A DNA stretch of 64,000 nucleotides from Pseudovibrio denitrificans JCM 12308 (GCF_001310815.1 NZ_BAZK01000025.1:1-64000), one strand, 5' to 3'. Shown: positions 44,635-55,085, counted from the first letter of the stretch. Made by a program: numbers and translations. Notes: generated by a model from the letters alone, not told the origin.

Positions 44635-45549
44635 TCATGCAGCTCTTCTGTGCTTGTTGAATGGGATTGGCTTGTTCAACGGGAAGGCTGGCAGATGACT
44701 GATGGCGTGTTTTAAGGCTTCCTTTTCCGGTGTTGCCTGAAAGTCAGGGAGCAGCTTGTCGAAGCGTTTTGTATCCATCCAGTGCGGCACATCCCACAGG
44801 TAGCGCATTTCCAGCAAGTGCTTTGCCATTGACCAGAATGGTTGGCTCAGGCGGATCATCCACCAGTTGAAACTCTTGATGGCGATCGTCTGGCCTGTGA
44901 CCGCAGAGAGAGCTTTGCTCATCTCATCGCCTGTCCAGGTGTAGCCGGGAAAGGAGATGTCTTCATAGGTGTTCAGCTGATCGCGCATTTCCAGAAGCAG
45001 GGCCGCAGCTCGTGCTATATCTGGCAGATAAGCCCATGCGTGCGGTGCATCTGTTTTGCCGGGATAGATAAGTTTTCCCTTCTCCAGCTTGGTCGCCATG
45101 ATGAGATCGAACCAGTTGCCGCTTGCAGACGTATCGATGAAGTCTCCGGCACGCAACAGAATGGTTTTCACGCCTGATGTTTTGTAGAGGCGCTCCAGCT
45201 CTATTCTTATGAGGCCGAGCTCATTGGTGGCCATTTGAGGTGTTTGCGGGCCGATGGGAGGTTTTATGGTAGGGCCGAAGCAGTAGTTGTTGCCCGGGAT
45301 GATCACGGTTGCGCCAGACTGCTTTGCGGCTTCTATCACCTGACGGGTGAAGGGCAACACATCCCGCTTCCACTGCGGATATTGTGGGTTTGCGCCGTTG
45401 ACGATGACGTCCACGCCTTTGGCTGCTTCCACCATGTTTTGCGTCTTACGATCAAACTTGCGGGCTTCCCAACCAGCGGCCTCCAGTTGCTCAATCATGT
45501 TTCTGGAAAATCTGCCGGTTGCCCCTAAAATCAAAGCGACAGGTCTCAT
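44635..45549 (-). CDS. NAD-dependent epimerase/dehydratase-type protein
   Basis: Atypical SDR of 304 aa. NAD(P)-binding LILGATGRFSRNMIEQLEAAGW (GATGxxS variant, GxxGxxG partly lost), VIVNGANPQYPQW and IPGNNYCFG with the Tyr where the YxxxK pair would stand lacking a clear Lys, so it may bind rather than reduce substrate. The C-terminal part has DIARAAALLLE and FPGYTWTGDEMSKAL as in isoflavone-reductase/NmrA-like members. It is divergent from the LysR gene at 45641, which may control it. Confidence 0.8.
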   Translation of the reverse strand: MRPVALILGATGRFSRNMIEQLEAAGWEARKFDRKTQNMVEAAKGVDVIVNGANPQYPQWKRDVLPFTRQVIEAAKQSGATVIIPGNNYCFGPTIKPPIGPQTPQMATNELGLIRIELERLYKTSGVKTILLRAGDFIDTSASGNWFDLIMATKLEKGKLIYPGKTDAPHAWAYLPDIARAAALLLEMRDQLNTYEDISFPGYTWTGDEMSKALSAVTGQTIAIKSFNWWMIRLSQPFWSMAKHLLEMRYLWDVPHWMDTKRFDKLLPDFQATPEKEALKHAISHLPAFPLNKPIPFNKHRRAA

Positions 45550-45613
45550 ATCTGGCTCCTGCGTTGTCTTCTTTGATTATGATAGTAAGCGCTTTCTTTG
45601 CTATGTAAATTCG

Positions 45614-45639
45614 ATTGAAATGCAGATATGATATTCAAT
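45614..45639. promoter_or_regulatory. Possible LysR operator
   Basis: Inverted repeat ATTGAA-N14-TTCAAT (45614-45619, 45634-45639), ending one base before the LysR start codon. In the divergent promoter region of a LysR gene and its neighbour, this is the usual place for an operator. The spacing is not the classic T-N11-A, so it is a candidate only. Confidence 0.4.
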
Positions 45640-45640
45640 T

Positions 45641-46537
45641 ATGAATAGTAGCTTGCATCATCTTTCCTGGGATCTGATCGGCATTTTCGTGGCTGTGGCG
45701 GAGACCGGTAGCCTTTCAGCAGCGGCCAAACAGCTGAACCAGAGCCAGCCGACCATTGGGCGTCAGGTGAAAGCGATTGAGGCTGAGCTGGGCGTCTCCC
45801 TGTTCTATCGCCATCAACGCGGGCTTGGGTTGACGGAAGATGGTGAGGCCTTGCTGCCCCATGCCAAAGCGATGCATGCGGCGGCGGCGCAGTTTCTGCT
45901 GCATGCGGAGGAGCGGAAGCAGAGCGGATTTGCGGGCTCTGTGCGTGTAACCGCCAGTCAGGTGATTTCCAACTACGTGATGCCCAAGCTGATCGCAGAG
46001 TTTCGGCAGGCTTATCCAGAGATCCAGATTGATCTGGTACCGTCTGATGATGCGCAGAACCTGCTGTTTCAGGAAGCGGACATTGCCGTGCGCATGTTTA
46101 CGCCAACCCAGTTGGACATCGTGGCCAAGAAGATTGGCGAGACGCCGCTGGGGCTGTTCGCCAGCAAGGCGTTCCTTGAGCGCGTTGGCATGCCCATGAC
46201 CAGAGAGGACCTGTTTGCGCTGGACTGGATTGGTTATGACCGGTCGGACCTGATCCTGCGCGGCATGCAGGAGGCGGGGCTGGAGGTAGACCGGGACTTC
46301 TTCAGCGTGCGGTGTGATGACAGGGTGACCTATTGGGAGCTGGTGCGGGCTGGGTGCGGTGTCGGGCTCGGGCAGATCGGGATTGGCGTTGAAGATGACA
46401 GCCTTGTTCGCCTTGAACTGGAAGATCCTTTACCTGCTTTGCCTGTTTGGCTGGCCTCCCCTCATACCCTCAAGCAAATTCCACGTATCAAGCTGCTCTT
46501 TGATTTCTTAGCTGAGAAACTGCCTAAGCTGTTGTGA
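45641..46537 (+). CDS. LysR-family transcriptional regulator 3
   Basis: LysR regulator, 298 aa. Winged helix: WDLIGIFVAVAETGSLSAAAKQLNQSQPTIGRQVKAIEAELG; the effector domain follows (SGFAGSVRVTASQVISNYVMPKLIAEFRQAYPEIQIDL). It is not a close paralogue of the two regulators at 7-9.5 kb. Divergent from the epimerase gene, which is a likely target. Confidence 0.9.
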   Translation: MNSSLHHLSWDLIGIFVAVAETGSLSAAAKQLNQSQPTIGRQVKAIEAELGVSLFYRHQRGLGLTEDGEALLPHAKAMHAAAAQFLLHAEERKQSGFAGSVRVTASQVISNYVMPKLIAEFRQAYPEIQIDLVPSDDAQNLLFQEADIAVRMFTPTQLDIVAKKIGETPLGLFASKAFLERVGMPMTREDLFALDWIGYDRSDLILRGMQEAGLEVDRDFFSVRCDDRVTYWELVRAGCGVGLGQIGIGVEDDSLVRLELEDPLPALPVWLASPHTLKQIPRIKLLFDFLAEKLPKLL

Positions 46538-47024
46538 TTGAGAGCTTCTGAGAGACTTTGGTTCTCTTTGCCAGCATTGCCCCCTCAGAAAGCAGGGAGA
46601 TTCCTTCCCTTACGGAAATTATCCCATTATCCCCCTTCGTACACACGCCCTGTCTCACACTTTCGGCGATATCTATGCAGGGGGAATTGTCGAGAAAGCT
46701 GGAAAAACTGGAGATTCAGCAGGCGCTGATTTTAAAGGCGTAGATTTTACAGTGAGTCTTTTACCGAGAACATTCCTGCAATTTTTGCCCCGTAATTTGA
46801 CGGTATAAGTTCCCAAGATTGCCACATTTTACTCAGGGTGTTTTCTTAGTTCCCACAAGAACACCGAGACTTCTTAGCGAGAACTGAGAGATAAGACGGA
46901 CCCAGTAATGCGTTGTATCTGCTTATCTTTCTGCTTCTCGCAAGAAGACCAAATAAAGCGTGGCCCCTCTAAATACAAAGATCACTGAATTGTAGATTGC
47001 CGTCATAAAACAAGGGAACGCGCC
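46538..47024. other. Intergenic region before the secretion genes
   Basis: A 487-base gap. It ends in the promoter and AAGGGA ribosome site of the secretion ABC gene, whose start is a GTG at 47025. No RTX substrate gene or clear operator was recognised; a short reading at 46558-46743 (61 codons) has no family features and is not called. Confidence 0.4.
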
Positions 47025-49243
47025 GTGAGTGATTTTCGCTTGTCCAGCCCTCATGCCCTCAATCCCGAGGAAGGTAGCCATCCAATGCATGAGGTGCTGG
47101 ACGCCCTCGTTGAAAGCATTGCTTACATCTCCCGCACGCATGGAAACTTTCTCAGCAAGACCGCCATTACTGCTGGTTTGCCGCTCATTAATGGCCGACT
47201 ACAGTTTTCGCAGGTTGAGAAAGCCGCCGAGAACTGCGGACTGCAAGCCGTCAAACAACGGATTGCGCTTAGCGATATCTCCAGCAACAGCGTGCCGTGC
47301 TTGCTGGTGTTTCATGATCGCGCCTTGCGCTTGCTGGTGGGGTATGATGCTGCCACGCGGCAGGTAAAGCTGCTGGATCCGCTGGATCTGGAGAGGCCGC
47401 AGTTTCTTAGCCTTGATGTTCTGCAGCGGGCTTATTCTGGCTATGCGATCCTGTTTTCCTCGCTCCATGCCAAGGACAGCAGTGGCAGGTGCGGGAGAGT
47501 AACAAACACTGGTTCTGGGGTGAGTTCACCTGCTTCTGGCCAGACTATAGCAGTGTGGCGGTTGGGACGTTGCTCATCAACCTGCTCGCCCTTGCTTCTC
47601 CCCTCTTCATCATGAATGTTTACGACCGCATCCTTCCCAATTTTGCGGTCGCTTCTTTATGGGCCCTGACAATTGGCGTGATGATTGCGCTGGTCGGAGA
47701 CAGTGCACTGAAGGTAGCCCGGTCTTCCATCCTCAACAGCCTTGGCAAAAAGGCCGATCAGCGGCTGGCATCCAAGATCTTCTCTCAGATGCAGAATATT
47801 GACTTTGCGGTCAAAACCAAAAGTGCGGGAGAGTATGCGGGGACGGTTCATGAGTATGAGAAACTTCGCGAATTCTTCAGCTCCACTGCGTTGATTGCCT
47901 TGCTCGACTTTTGTTTTGTCGGGCTTTTTATTTGCATCCTGTTCTTCATTGTCGGCCCCATCGCCTGGATCCCGTTGCTGGCCATTCCAGTGGTCTGCCT
48001 GATCAACCTTGGAGCTCAGTTGCCGCTGGAGCGCGCGGTGCAGGCGTCCAGCTTAGAAGGCAACAAGCGGCAAAACATCCTGATGGAGACATTGGGCGGG
48101 CATGAAACCGTGAGGGCTCTCAATGCGGAAGCGCATATGCAGGCGCGGTGGGAGCACTCGGTGGAGCGCAGCAGTGAGGTTCTATTACAGAGCCGGTACT
48201 GGTCCAACCTTGCCATGGTTGGAACGGGGCATGTACAGGGCATGGTGTCGGTGCTGATCATTGTCTGGGGTGTTTATCGTGTTGAAGCTGGCGCGGTGAA
48301 CATGGGCGGACTCATCGCTGCGATGATGCTGTCTTCCCGGGTGCTTGCGCCCATCTCCTCCATCGCCAACGCGCTGGTTCGCTTTCGGCAGGTGTTGCAT
48401 AGCTATCATCAGTTGGAAGAGTTGTTGAGCCAGCCGACAGAACGCAAAGCGGGGAAAGCAACGGCAAACCTCAGGCGATGTCGCGGGGAGGTTCAGTTCC
48501 AGAATGTGAGCTTCTCTTATCCGCTCAGCGAAAAGACCAGCATCACACATTGCAGTTTTGCCATTGCGCCGGGGGATACAGTCGGACTGATTGGATGTGT
48601 TGGGTCTGGCAAGTCCACAGTTGGCCGGCTGATGAGCGGTCTGCGGTATCCGACAGAGGGTGCTGTGCTTATCGATGGTATTGATACGCGGCAGTTTGAT
48701 CCTTCGGATCTGCGTCGGTTTGTTGGCTATCAGTCTCAGGAAAACACACTGTTTCAAGGCACGTTGCGCGACAACCTTTGCCTTGGTCTGCCTCATCTCA
48801 CCAATGAGGAGATCGAGGAGGTTTGCCATATCACGGGTCTGGATGCTCTGGTGAACAAGCATCCGGCTGGGTTCAATCTGATTGTCGGAGAAAACGGCGG
48901 CGCTCTTTCAGGCGGTCAGCGGCAGTGCATAGCATTGGCGCGGATTTTACTGCGCAAGCCAAAGATCCTGTTTCTGGATGAGCCTTCCAGCCAGCTGGAT
49001 CTATCCGCGGAGCAACGGCTTTTGCAGGGGCTGCAAAATTACAACAATGGGGCTCTGACACTCATCATCAGCACGCACCGCCCTTCTCTTCTGAAGCTCA
49101 CCAAGCGACTGATCGTTCTGGATCAGGGGCGCGTTATTGCAGACGGTCCGAGTGATGAGGTTCGGGACATGATGCAGCAACCGCGTCTTCGGGAGGTGCC
49201 TCGACCAGCTCAGGTACCCATTGAGGAAAGGCTGCGCGCATGA
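47025..49243 (+). CDS. Type I secretion ABC transporter (LapB/HlyB-like), frameshifted near 47487
   Basis: Inner-membrane exporter ATPase. The N-terminal 150 residues form a C39-like domain in which the peptidase Cys is missing (FLSKTAITAGLPL), as in RTX exporters that do not cleave a leader. One lost C near 47487 splits it; DSQWQVRESNKHWFWGEFTCFWPDY restores the frame. The six-span domain (residues about 165-460) and the ATPase follow: VGLIGCVGSGKSTVGRLM, VGYQSQENTLFQGT, LSGGQRQCIALARIL, ILFLDEPSSQLD and STHRPS. A GTG start is used. It overlaps the HlyD gene by four bases. Confidence 0.9.
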
Positions 49244-50550
49244 AGAGGTGGTCGCTTCCCATAGAGCCTTTGCACTTGCCAGAGTTTCACAGTGCAAAGC
49301 ATTCGCGCATTCTGATTTTCACCTGCGCCGGGATCTTATTGCTGCTGTTCGTCTGGTCCGCTTTTGCGCATGTGGAGGAAGTCACGCGCGGCGATGGGCG
49401 TGTGATCCCCTCTCGCCAGATGCAGATTGTGCAGGCGCCGGAGCGCGGGATCGTCTCCGAGGTATTGTTCTATGAAGGGGAGATCGTGGAACAAGGGGCT
49501 GTTCTGGTGAAGCTGGATAACACCGGGTTTGCCTCTCAACTGGGAGAGTTACAGCAGAAGAAGTATGCGTTGCAGGCGCGTCTTGCGCGGTTGATGGCGG
49601 AGGCGCGGCAGGCAAATCTTCAGCTGAACCTGAGCAATACGCCCTCTGACATTGCTGCCTTCTTGCAGCGGGAGCTGGAGGTTTACAAGGCGCGTAAGGA
49701 TCAGCTCAATGCTGAGGTTGCCGTGCTGCGCAGCCAGTTTAGCCAGAAAGAGCAGGATCTGAAGCAGCTGGAAGCGGAAGCGCAGATGCTGGGCGCTAAC
49801 CTCACTATCATCGCGCGCGAGTTGGAGATCAATCAGCAGCTCTATAAGCGAGGCGTTCTGCCAGAGATTGAGTTTTTACGGCTCAAGCGTCAGTACACGA
49901 CCATGCATGGTGAGCAGCAGATGTTGGAGGCTTCCTTAGCCAGTGCACGGTCGGCGAAGCAGGAAGCGATGCAGCGGGTGGTCTCTGCGCAGACAGCTTT
50001 TGCCTCTAAGGCGCAATCGGATCTGGTAGCAACGAAAGCAGAGCTGGCAGTGATTGAGGAGCGTTTGCGGGGAGCGGAGGACCGCGTTCATCGCAGTGCG
50101 TTGGTGGCGCCTGTTCGCGGTGTGATCAACAAGCTCAACGTGAGCACCATTGGGGCGGTGGTTCAGGCAGGTGAGCCGCTGGTAGAGATTGTACCACTGG
50201 AAGACACACTGTTGATTGCCGCCCAGATACAGCCGCAGCACGTGGCCTTTTTGCACCCGGGACAAGATGTGAGCGTGAAGGTGACGGCCTATGACTATTC
50301 CATTTACGGAGGGCTTGAAGGGGTGCTGGAGCGGATCAGCCCGGATACGTCAGAGGATGAACGCGGTCAGGCGTTTTTCAAGGTGATTGTCCGCACAAGG
50401 CAGAACCATCTGGGATCAGAGGAGAACCCTTTGCCCATCACACCCGGAATGACAGCGAGCATCGACATTCTCACCGGCGAGAAAAGCGTGCTGAGTTACA
50501 TCGCAAAGCCGTTGATCAAGGTGAAGGCGGAGGCGTTTCGGGAGCGGTGA
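49240..50550 (+). CDS. Type I secretion membrane-fusion protein (HlyD family)
   Basis: Periplasmic adaptor of the type I exporter, 436 aa. One N-terminal span (about 25-43, LIFTCAGILLLLFVWSAFA) anchors it; next is the lipoyl half-motif (QAPERGIVSEVLFYEGEIV), a long coiled coil (about 90-290), the matching VRSALVAPVRGVINKLNVSTIGAVVQAGE half, and the C-terminal barrel (VSVKVTAYDYSIYGGLEGVLERISPD). It is translationally coupled to the ABC gene. A TolC-like outer-membrane protein and any substrate are absent from the window. Confidence 0.9.
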   Translation: MKRWSLPIEPLHLPEFHSAKHSRILIFTCAGILLLLFVWSAFAHVEEVTRGDGRVIPSRQMQIVQAPERGIVSEVLFYEGEIVEQGAVLVKLDNTGFASQLGELQQKKYALQARLARLMAEARQANLQLNLSNTPSDIAAFLQRELEVYKARKDQLNAEVAVLRSQFSQKEQDLKQLEAEAQMLGANLTIIARELEINQQLYKRGVLPEIEFLRLKRQYTTMHGEQQMLEASLASARSAKQEAMQRVVSAQTAFASKAQSDLVATKAELAVIEERLRGAEDRVHRSALVAPVRGVINKLNVSTIGAVVQAGEPLVEIVPLEDTLLIAAQIQPQHVAFLHPGQDVSVKVTAYDYSIYGGLEGVLERISPDTSEDERGQAFFKVIVRTRQNHLGSEENPLPITPGMTASIDILTGEKSVLSYIAKPLIKVKAEAFRER

Positions 50551-50571
50551 GGAACATCCTCTCGCGGGAGA

Positions 50572-51715
50572 TCAGGCCATCTGCGAGAGGAATGTGAAGG
50601 AGCTGTAGTCCGGCGCGATCAGCAGAAGGTCTTCGACATCTGCGGTTTCCAGATTGGCGACAGACTGGGTCAGACCCATCAGCGCTGCAGGGTTGGAAAG
50701 ACCCATGCGTAGGACTTCCTCTTGTGGACACTCAAGCGTGTTGATCATGCGGCTACGGACTCAAACATGGTGACGTGCGCCCCGGCCAGAGATCCGGCTT
50801 TGTTGATGAGCTTGCCGTCTTCCAGATAGACCTGATGGCCGTAGAGATCGAAGTTGTCTGGTCCACCTACGGTTGGCATGGCGTCACTGATGATGATCAT
50901 GTGGTCTTTCACCGGACGCGCGCGCATGGCGAGGTGCAGCATGTCATCTGCCACGTGGTGACCATCCACGATCAGCGAGCAATAAGCTGTGCTGTTGATG
51001 CCTGTTCCGACAGCGCCCGGCTCACGGTTGACCATTTGGGACATGCCGTTGAACAGGTGCGTGAAGAGGTTTGCGCCTTCTTCCAGAACAGGCTTGATTT
51101 GCGCTGCGCCTGCATCGGTATGGCCGATAGAAACTACGGCGCCCATTTCCACCAGTCTGGCAACATCGCCTTTGGCAACGCTTCTGGTGCAACTGTCACC
51201 AAAACAGGGATATCCCGATCCCGCAGATCGCGGACCAGTTCCAAGCTGCGCTTGTTGAGCGGGCGGACCCAGCTGGCTTCGTGGGTGCCTTTGCGTTCCA
51301 CGCTGATGTGCGGGCCTTCGATGTGAATGCCTTTGATGCCATGGGTGCCATAGGCATCCTTCATGGCTTCTACAGCCTCTTCCAGAACGTGCGGCGCATC
51401 GGTGATGACCGTTGGCAGCAAGGCCGTAGTGCCGAATTGACGGTGGGCCTTTGCAATGGCCGCCAGACCTTCCGATGTTGGGGTGGTGTTGTAAAGGACA
51501 CCGCCACCACCATTAATCTGGATATCAAAGAAACCCGGTGTGATGAGACCTGAGAGCTTTTTCACAGTCGCATCAACAGGCAACTGGTCGGCTGGAGACA
51601 GGCCTGCGCACTTGCCGTTCACCAGATGAACGGCAGTATCGGTCAGCAGGTTCTGCCCGTCAAACAGCTGATCTGGGCTCAGCCAGATATCTTGGTTGCC
51701 CGGTGCGGTGCTCAT
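50572..51715 (-). CDS. nagA: N-acetylhexosamine-6-phosphate deacetylase, two frameshifts (near 51172 and 50752)
   Basis: Zinc amidohydrolase removing acetate from GlcNAc-6-P or GalNAc-6-P. Frame one holds ITPGFFDIQINGGGG and GIHIEGPHISVERKGTHE (metal Glu); frame two holds VVSIGHTDAGAAQI, FTHLFNGMSQM, IVDGHHV and IISDAMPTVG with the catalytic Asp; frame three continues MINTLECPQEEVLRMGLSNPAALMG to the stop at 50572. Adding one base to the CCAAAGG run and one A in GTAGCC rejoins about 381 residues. It ends the ten-gene amino-sugar operon and its start overlaps the gene upstream. Confidence 0.9.
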
Positions 51716-53025
51716 AGAGCCTCCTCAAGCTGAGGTGTCTCAACTCTCTCAAAGAAATAGGGGTCCAATGCCTGCTGGATTTCAGCAAGCACGAGCGCCT
51801 TCTCTATGCCAAAACCGTGGCTCTGCAAAGCCCGCGCACGTTCAACAGTTTGAGATGCAAACAGTTGAAGCAGCAGTGTTTCTGGAATCTTATGGGTTTG
51901 AAGGGCCGCAAAGAGTGCCTCAAGGGCATCCTGCACCTTCTCCTGCGGCCAGTAATACCGGATGCGATCTGCATAACTGAAGTGGCGCAGCAGGCGTAGT
52001 TCCTGATCCGAGCCCTGATAATGGGAGCGCCAGTATTTGGGCTCTGACAGCATCTCGGTTTCCAGGATTTTCGAGATTTTTGGTGCTGTGCGTTTGTCCT
52101 CTTCCAGCCAATCCAGCATCTGATCGAGTGCGTAGATCGCCTGACGATAAGCGAAGGTGAGCGCGGGGCCGACTTTGAGGATCGCAAAGCCCATATTGGC
52201 GAGGCGTGGGAAAGCGTTGTCCAGCTGATAGTCGGTGCTGTGCGCTTCGAACACCACGTTCGTGAATGGGTCCAATGCAGCGCGCAGGGCTTTGCCGTCG
52301 TCTGCTGGCAGATGATCGATATGGAAGGGTGAGAACTCCACACCCGGTTGGACGACAAGACCGCAAATGCGCTCTTTGGCGGCGTGCAGGCCCAGCTCAT
52401 CGAACTTCTCGAAATGCATCTGCAAGGTACGGGAGGCACGCGCAGGCAGGGTTGGTTCAATGCCATGAGCCTCACCTTCTTCACGCGCGCCTCCGGGAGG
52501 AGGAACTTCCGTACCGACGATGTAATTGAGGCGGTTTGGGTCTGGAGCAAATTCTTCGCAGACTGCTGCCAGTTCTGCTGCGCGGCTGGCGCTTAACTCG
52601 TCGCCAACCTGAGCTTCTTCACCTGCGCAGCCTTCGGAGCAGTCCAGATGGATTTTTGTGAAACCAGCCTGCACATAGGCTTTCATCAGCTCTTTGGCTT
52701 TGGCCATGGCCTGATCAGCTGGCATGGAGCGCCAGGCTTGTGGGCCGAGGTGGTCGCCGCCAATAATCAGCGCTTCTTCGGGTAATCCGGCTGTGGCGCA
52801 GATGCCTTTGACGTAGCTGACGAAATCAGCAGGTATCATGCCTGTGTAGCCGCCATCCTGATTGACCTGATTGCTGGTGGCTTCAAGCAGCAGGGTCGCG
52901 TTCTTTTCTGCGGCAAGCAGAGCGGAGGCGAGGATCACATCCGGCTGTGCGGAGCAGATGGAAGGAAGCGCGGCTCTGGCGCCTGCACGGTTGGCAGTGA
53001 TCACCTCAAGCAGTGGATTGCTCAT
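51712..53025 (-). CDS. GatZ/KbaZ (AgaZ) family protein, tagatose-phosphate catabolism
   Basis: A 437-residue protein of the GatZ/KbaZ family. E. coli members are the non-catalytic subunit of tagatose-1,6-bisphosphate aldolase; in Agrobacterium a family member was reported as D-tagatose-6-phosphate kinase. Motifs: LLEATSNQVNQDGGYTGM, IIGGDHLGPQAW, KIHLDCSEGC, YIVGTEVPPPGGA, FEAHSTDYQ and ILKVGPALTFAYRQAIYALD. The start at 53025 (GGAGG) is used, not the longer reading from 53235. It overlaps the kinase gene by four bases. No class II aldolase partner lies in the window, so a kinase role is worth considering. Confidence 0.88.
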   Translation of the reverse strand: MSNPLLEVITANRAGARAALPSICSAQPDVILASALLAAEKNATLLLEATSNQVNQDGGYTGMIPADFVSYVKGICATAGLPEEALIIGGDHLGPQAWRSMPADQAMAKAKELMKAYVQAGFTKIHLDCSEGCAGEEAQVGDELSASRAAELAAVCEEFAPDPNRLNYIVGTEVPPPGGAREEGEAHGIEPTLPARASRTLQMHFEKFDELGLHAAKERICGLVVQPGVEFSPFHIDHLPADDGKALRAALDPFTNVVFEAHSTDYQLDNAFPRLANMGFAILKVGPALTFAYRQAIYALDQMLDWLEEDKRTAPKISKILETEMLSEPKYWRSHYQGSDQELRLLRHFSYADRIRYYWPQEKVQDALEALFAALQTHKIPETLLLQLFASQTVERARALQSHGFGIEKALVLAEIQQALDPYFFERVETPQLEEAL

Positions 53026-53957
53026 GACGCTTCCTCCAGTATTTCGTAGTTTTGAACGGCAGCAAGGGCCGCGCCGCGCGTGCCGCTGCTGTCGCCGTAT
53101 TCGGCAACTCGGATTTCCGGTGGCTCTGTCTGGTCCAGCAAATGGCCGGGCAGAGCCTCGGAAATGATCCGGTCGATGTTCGGGATCTTGGAAAGGCCAC
53201 CGCCGAGTACGATGCAGTCCGGGTCCACTGTGCATTGGAGCGCGGCGACCAGTTCAGCGGCAATGCGTGCCCACATGCGCATGACTTCCTGCATCTGCGG
53301 ATCACCCGCAGCGGCTGCTGAAGTGATGGCTTGCGCATCTGCGTCCTTGCCGGTGACGTGCTTTGCGAGGCGGCGCATTCCAGGGCCTGCGAGGTAGGTT
53401 TCAAAACAACCTGTGCGACCGCATCCGCACTGGATGCCATCGAGCCCAAGCTCCTTGATGGTCATGTACGGAATGCCGAGGTGACCGTATTCCCCGGCAG
53501 CACCGTTGAGACCTGAAATCAGGGTGCCGTTGGAACAGTACCCACCGCCAACGCCGGTGCCGATGATCAGGCCGAAGACGCTGGCATAGCTGCGGCCTGC
53601 GCCGAGCATGGCTTCCGAAAGCGCAAAGCAGTTGCAGTCGTTTTCAAACGCGACGGCTCTACCCAGTTTGTCGATCAGGTCCTGATGAACGGTACGGCCC
53701 GAGGCGAGCAGGTTGGCGGTGAGGAACTTTCCCGTTCGTTTGGAATGGAAGCCGGGAATGCCGACACCCACCGGCAGGCCTTTGGAGCCTGCAGTTTCCT
53801 CTAGCCAGATCACCATCTCACAGAGGGCATCGACCAGATTTTCGTAGGAATCCTGGGGTGTTGGGATACGTTTGGTTTCAACCACGGCCCAATCATTATC
53901 AAAGGCGGTTGCCTCGATTTTGGTGCCGCCCAGATCTATGCCACCTGCTCGAACCAT
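53022..53957 (-). CDS. ROK-family N-acetylhexosamine kinase
   Basis: Cytoplasmic sugar kinase of 311 aa. The ATP-binding AGGIDLGGTKIEA, the substrate EN-D motif (VAFENDCNCFALSE), GLIIGTGVGGGY, GEYGHLG (catalytic and sugar-contact His/Glu region), and the ROK zinc cluster CGCGRTGCFETYLAG are all in order. In the operon it would phosphorylate N-acetylhexosamine taken up by the ABC system, ahead of NagA. Glucokinase-like ROK members have the same motifs, but context favours GlcNAc or GalNAc. Confidence 0.88.
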   Translation of the reverse strand: MVRAGGIDLGGTKIEATAFDNDWAVVETKRIPTPQDSYENLVDALCEMVIWLEETAGSKGLPVGVGIPGFHSKRTGKFLTANLLASGRTVHQDLIDKLGRAVAFENDCNCFALSEAMLGAGRSYASVFGLIIGTGVGGGYCSNGTLISGLNGAAGEYGHLGIPYMTIKELGLDGIQCGCGRTGCFETYLAGPGMRRLAKHVTGKDADAQAITSAAAAGDPQMQEVMRMWARIAAELVAALQCTVDPDCIVLGGGLSKIPNIDRIISEALPGHLLDQTEPPEIRVAEYGDSSGTRGAALAAVQNYEILEEAS

Positions 53958-53958
53958 A

Positions 53959-55065
53959 TCAGGCCTCTTCCAGTGCGTAGAGCTTTACGCCCGAGACCAC
54001 GCGGGTCAGCGTGCCCTGCCCTTCAAACGGATTGTCGACGTTGAAGCCAAGCTGATTGGACCATGCCACGCCCAGCCACTGGGCAATGAGTACCGTGAGG
54101 ACGGACATCCAGCCATCCTCCAGTTTGCATGGAATATGCACATCCGCTTTGGCAGAGTTGCCGATGGTCACTACCGTTTGCTCACCAAACTGTGCCTTCA
54201 CCTCATCTGCCAGATCTTCGTCATAGCGACGGGAGTGCAGGTTGTTGGAGAGGAACACGAAGACCTTGGACTGGTCATCCACGAACGACTTTGGCCCATG
54301 CCGGAAGCCAAGAGAGCTGTCCCAGATAGATGGGATTTTGCCCGCAGCCAGTTCCATCACCTTCAGCGCACTTTCACGGGCGACGAAAGCCAAAGGCCCA
54401 GAGCCCACGAATACAGCACGCTGCGGAATAGTGAGTTTGCCCACCAGCTGATCTGCTTCTGCCAACACGATTTCAGCCGCGTGGCTGATTTCGTTCATGT
54501 TGGCGGCGAACTCTTCCGGTGTTTCCTGCCCAAACACAGCCATGGCCGTCAGGATCATGGTGGTGAAGCTGGAGGTCATGGCGAAGCCACTGTCGTGGCA
54601 TTCGTCTGGCAACACAATCACGCGCTGGCTGGCCTGTGAGGCAGGCTGGCGGGTTGCCAGAGCACTGTCTTTATTGCAGGTGATGTTCAGTCGTGGTGCT
54701 TCCGGGAAGATCGCGTCCAGCAGATCCAGCGTGCCAATGGACTCGGTGGAATTGCCAGAACGGCCGAAGGAAACGACCAGTGGGATCACACCGTTGCGTT
54801 TGAACGCGTGTGGCGCGCTGACCAGATCAGTTGAAGGAACTGAGCGCATTGGCAACACGGAGGTTGCGTCCAGCGCTCTGCACAGAAGGTCGCCAATATA
54901 GGCAGATGTGCCTGCTCCGCAGAACCAGACTTCCGTGGCGCCTGAGTTGGCGACCCACTCGCTCAGGTCACTGAGGCGGGTAGAAAACTCCTGCCCCCAG
55001 TTTGCCCAGATTTTCGGTTGCGCCTGAATTTCGCGCGTAGTTGCCCATTTGGTCAGATCGACCAT
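53959..55065 (-). CDS. agaS: AgaS-like SIS-domain hexosamine-6-phosphate deaminase/isomerase
   Basis: A double SIS-domain protein of 368 aa resembling AgaS: VWFCGAGTSAYIGDLLCRAL, VVSFGRSGNSTESIGTL, a TSSFTTMILT segment, and SSLGFRHGPKSFVDDQSKVFVFLSNN with the catalytic region typical of AgaS. AgaS deaminates and isomerises galactosamine-6-phosphate to tagatose-6-phosphate. With AgaZ/KbaZ next in the operon this points to GalNAc use. It is followed by the kinase gene after a single base. Confidence 0.85.
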   Translation of the reverse strand: MVDLTKWATTREIQAQPKIWANWGQEFSTRLSDLSEWVANSGATEVWFCGAGTSAYIGDLLCRALDATSVLPMRSVPSTDLVSAPHAFKRNGVIPLVVSFGRSGNSTESIGTLDLLDAIFPEAPRLNITCNKDSALATRQPASQASQRVIVLPDECHDSGFAMTSSFTTMILTAMAVFGQETPEEFAANMNEISHAAEIVLAEADQLVGKLTIPQRAVFVGSGPLAFVARESALKVMELAAGKIPSIWDSSLGFRHGPKSFVDDQSKVFVFLSNNLHSRRYDEDLADEVKAQFGEQTVVTIGNSAKADVHIPCKLEDGWMSVLTVLIAQWLGVAWSNQLGFNVDNPFEGQGTLTRVVSGVKLYALEEA

Positions 55066-55085
55066 CGCAGCATTCCTTCATAAAA

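Noticed and set aside
46558..46743. Plus-strand reading of 61 codons after the LysR gene
   Set aside because: No ribosome site, no homologous features, and not supported by context.
50559..50589. CTCTCGC / GCGAGAG hairpin between the HlyD and nagA genes
   Set aside because: It lies inside the 3' end of nagA and has no T run, so it was not called as a terminator.
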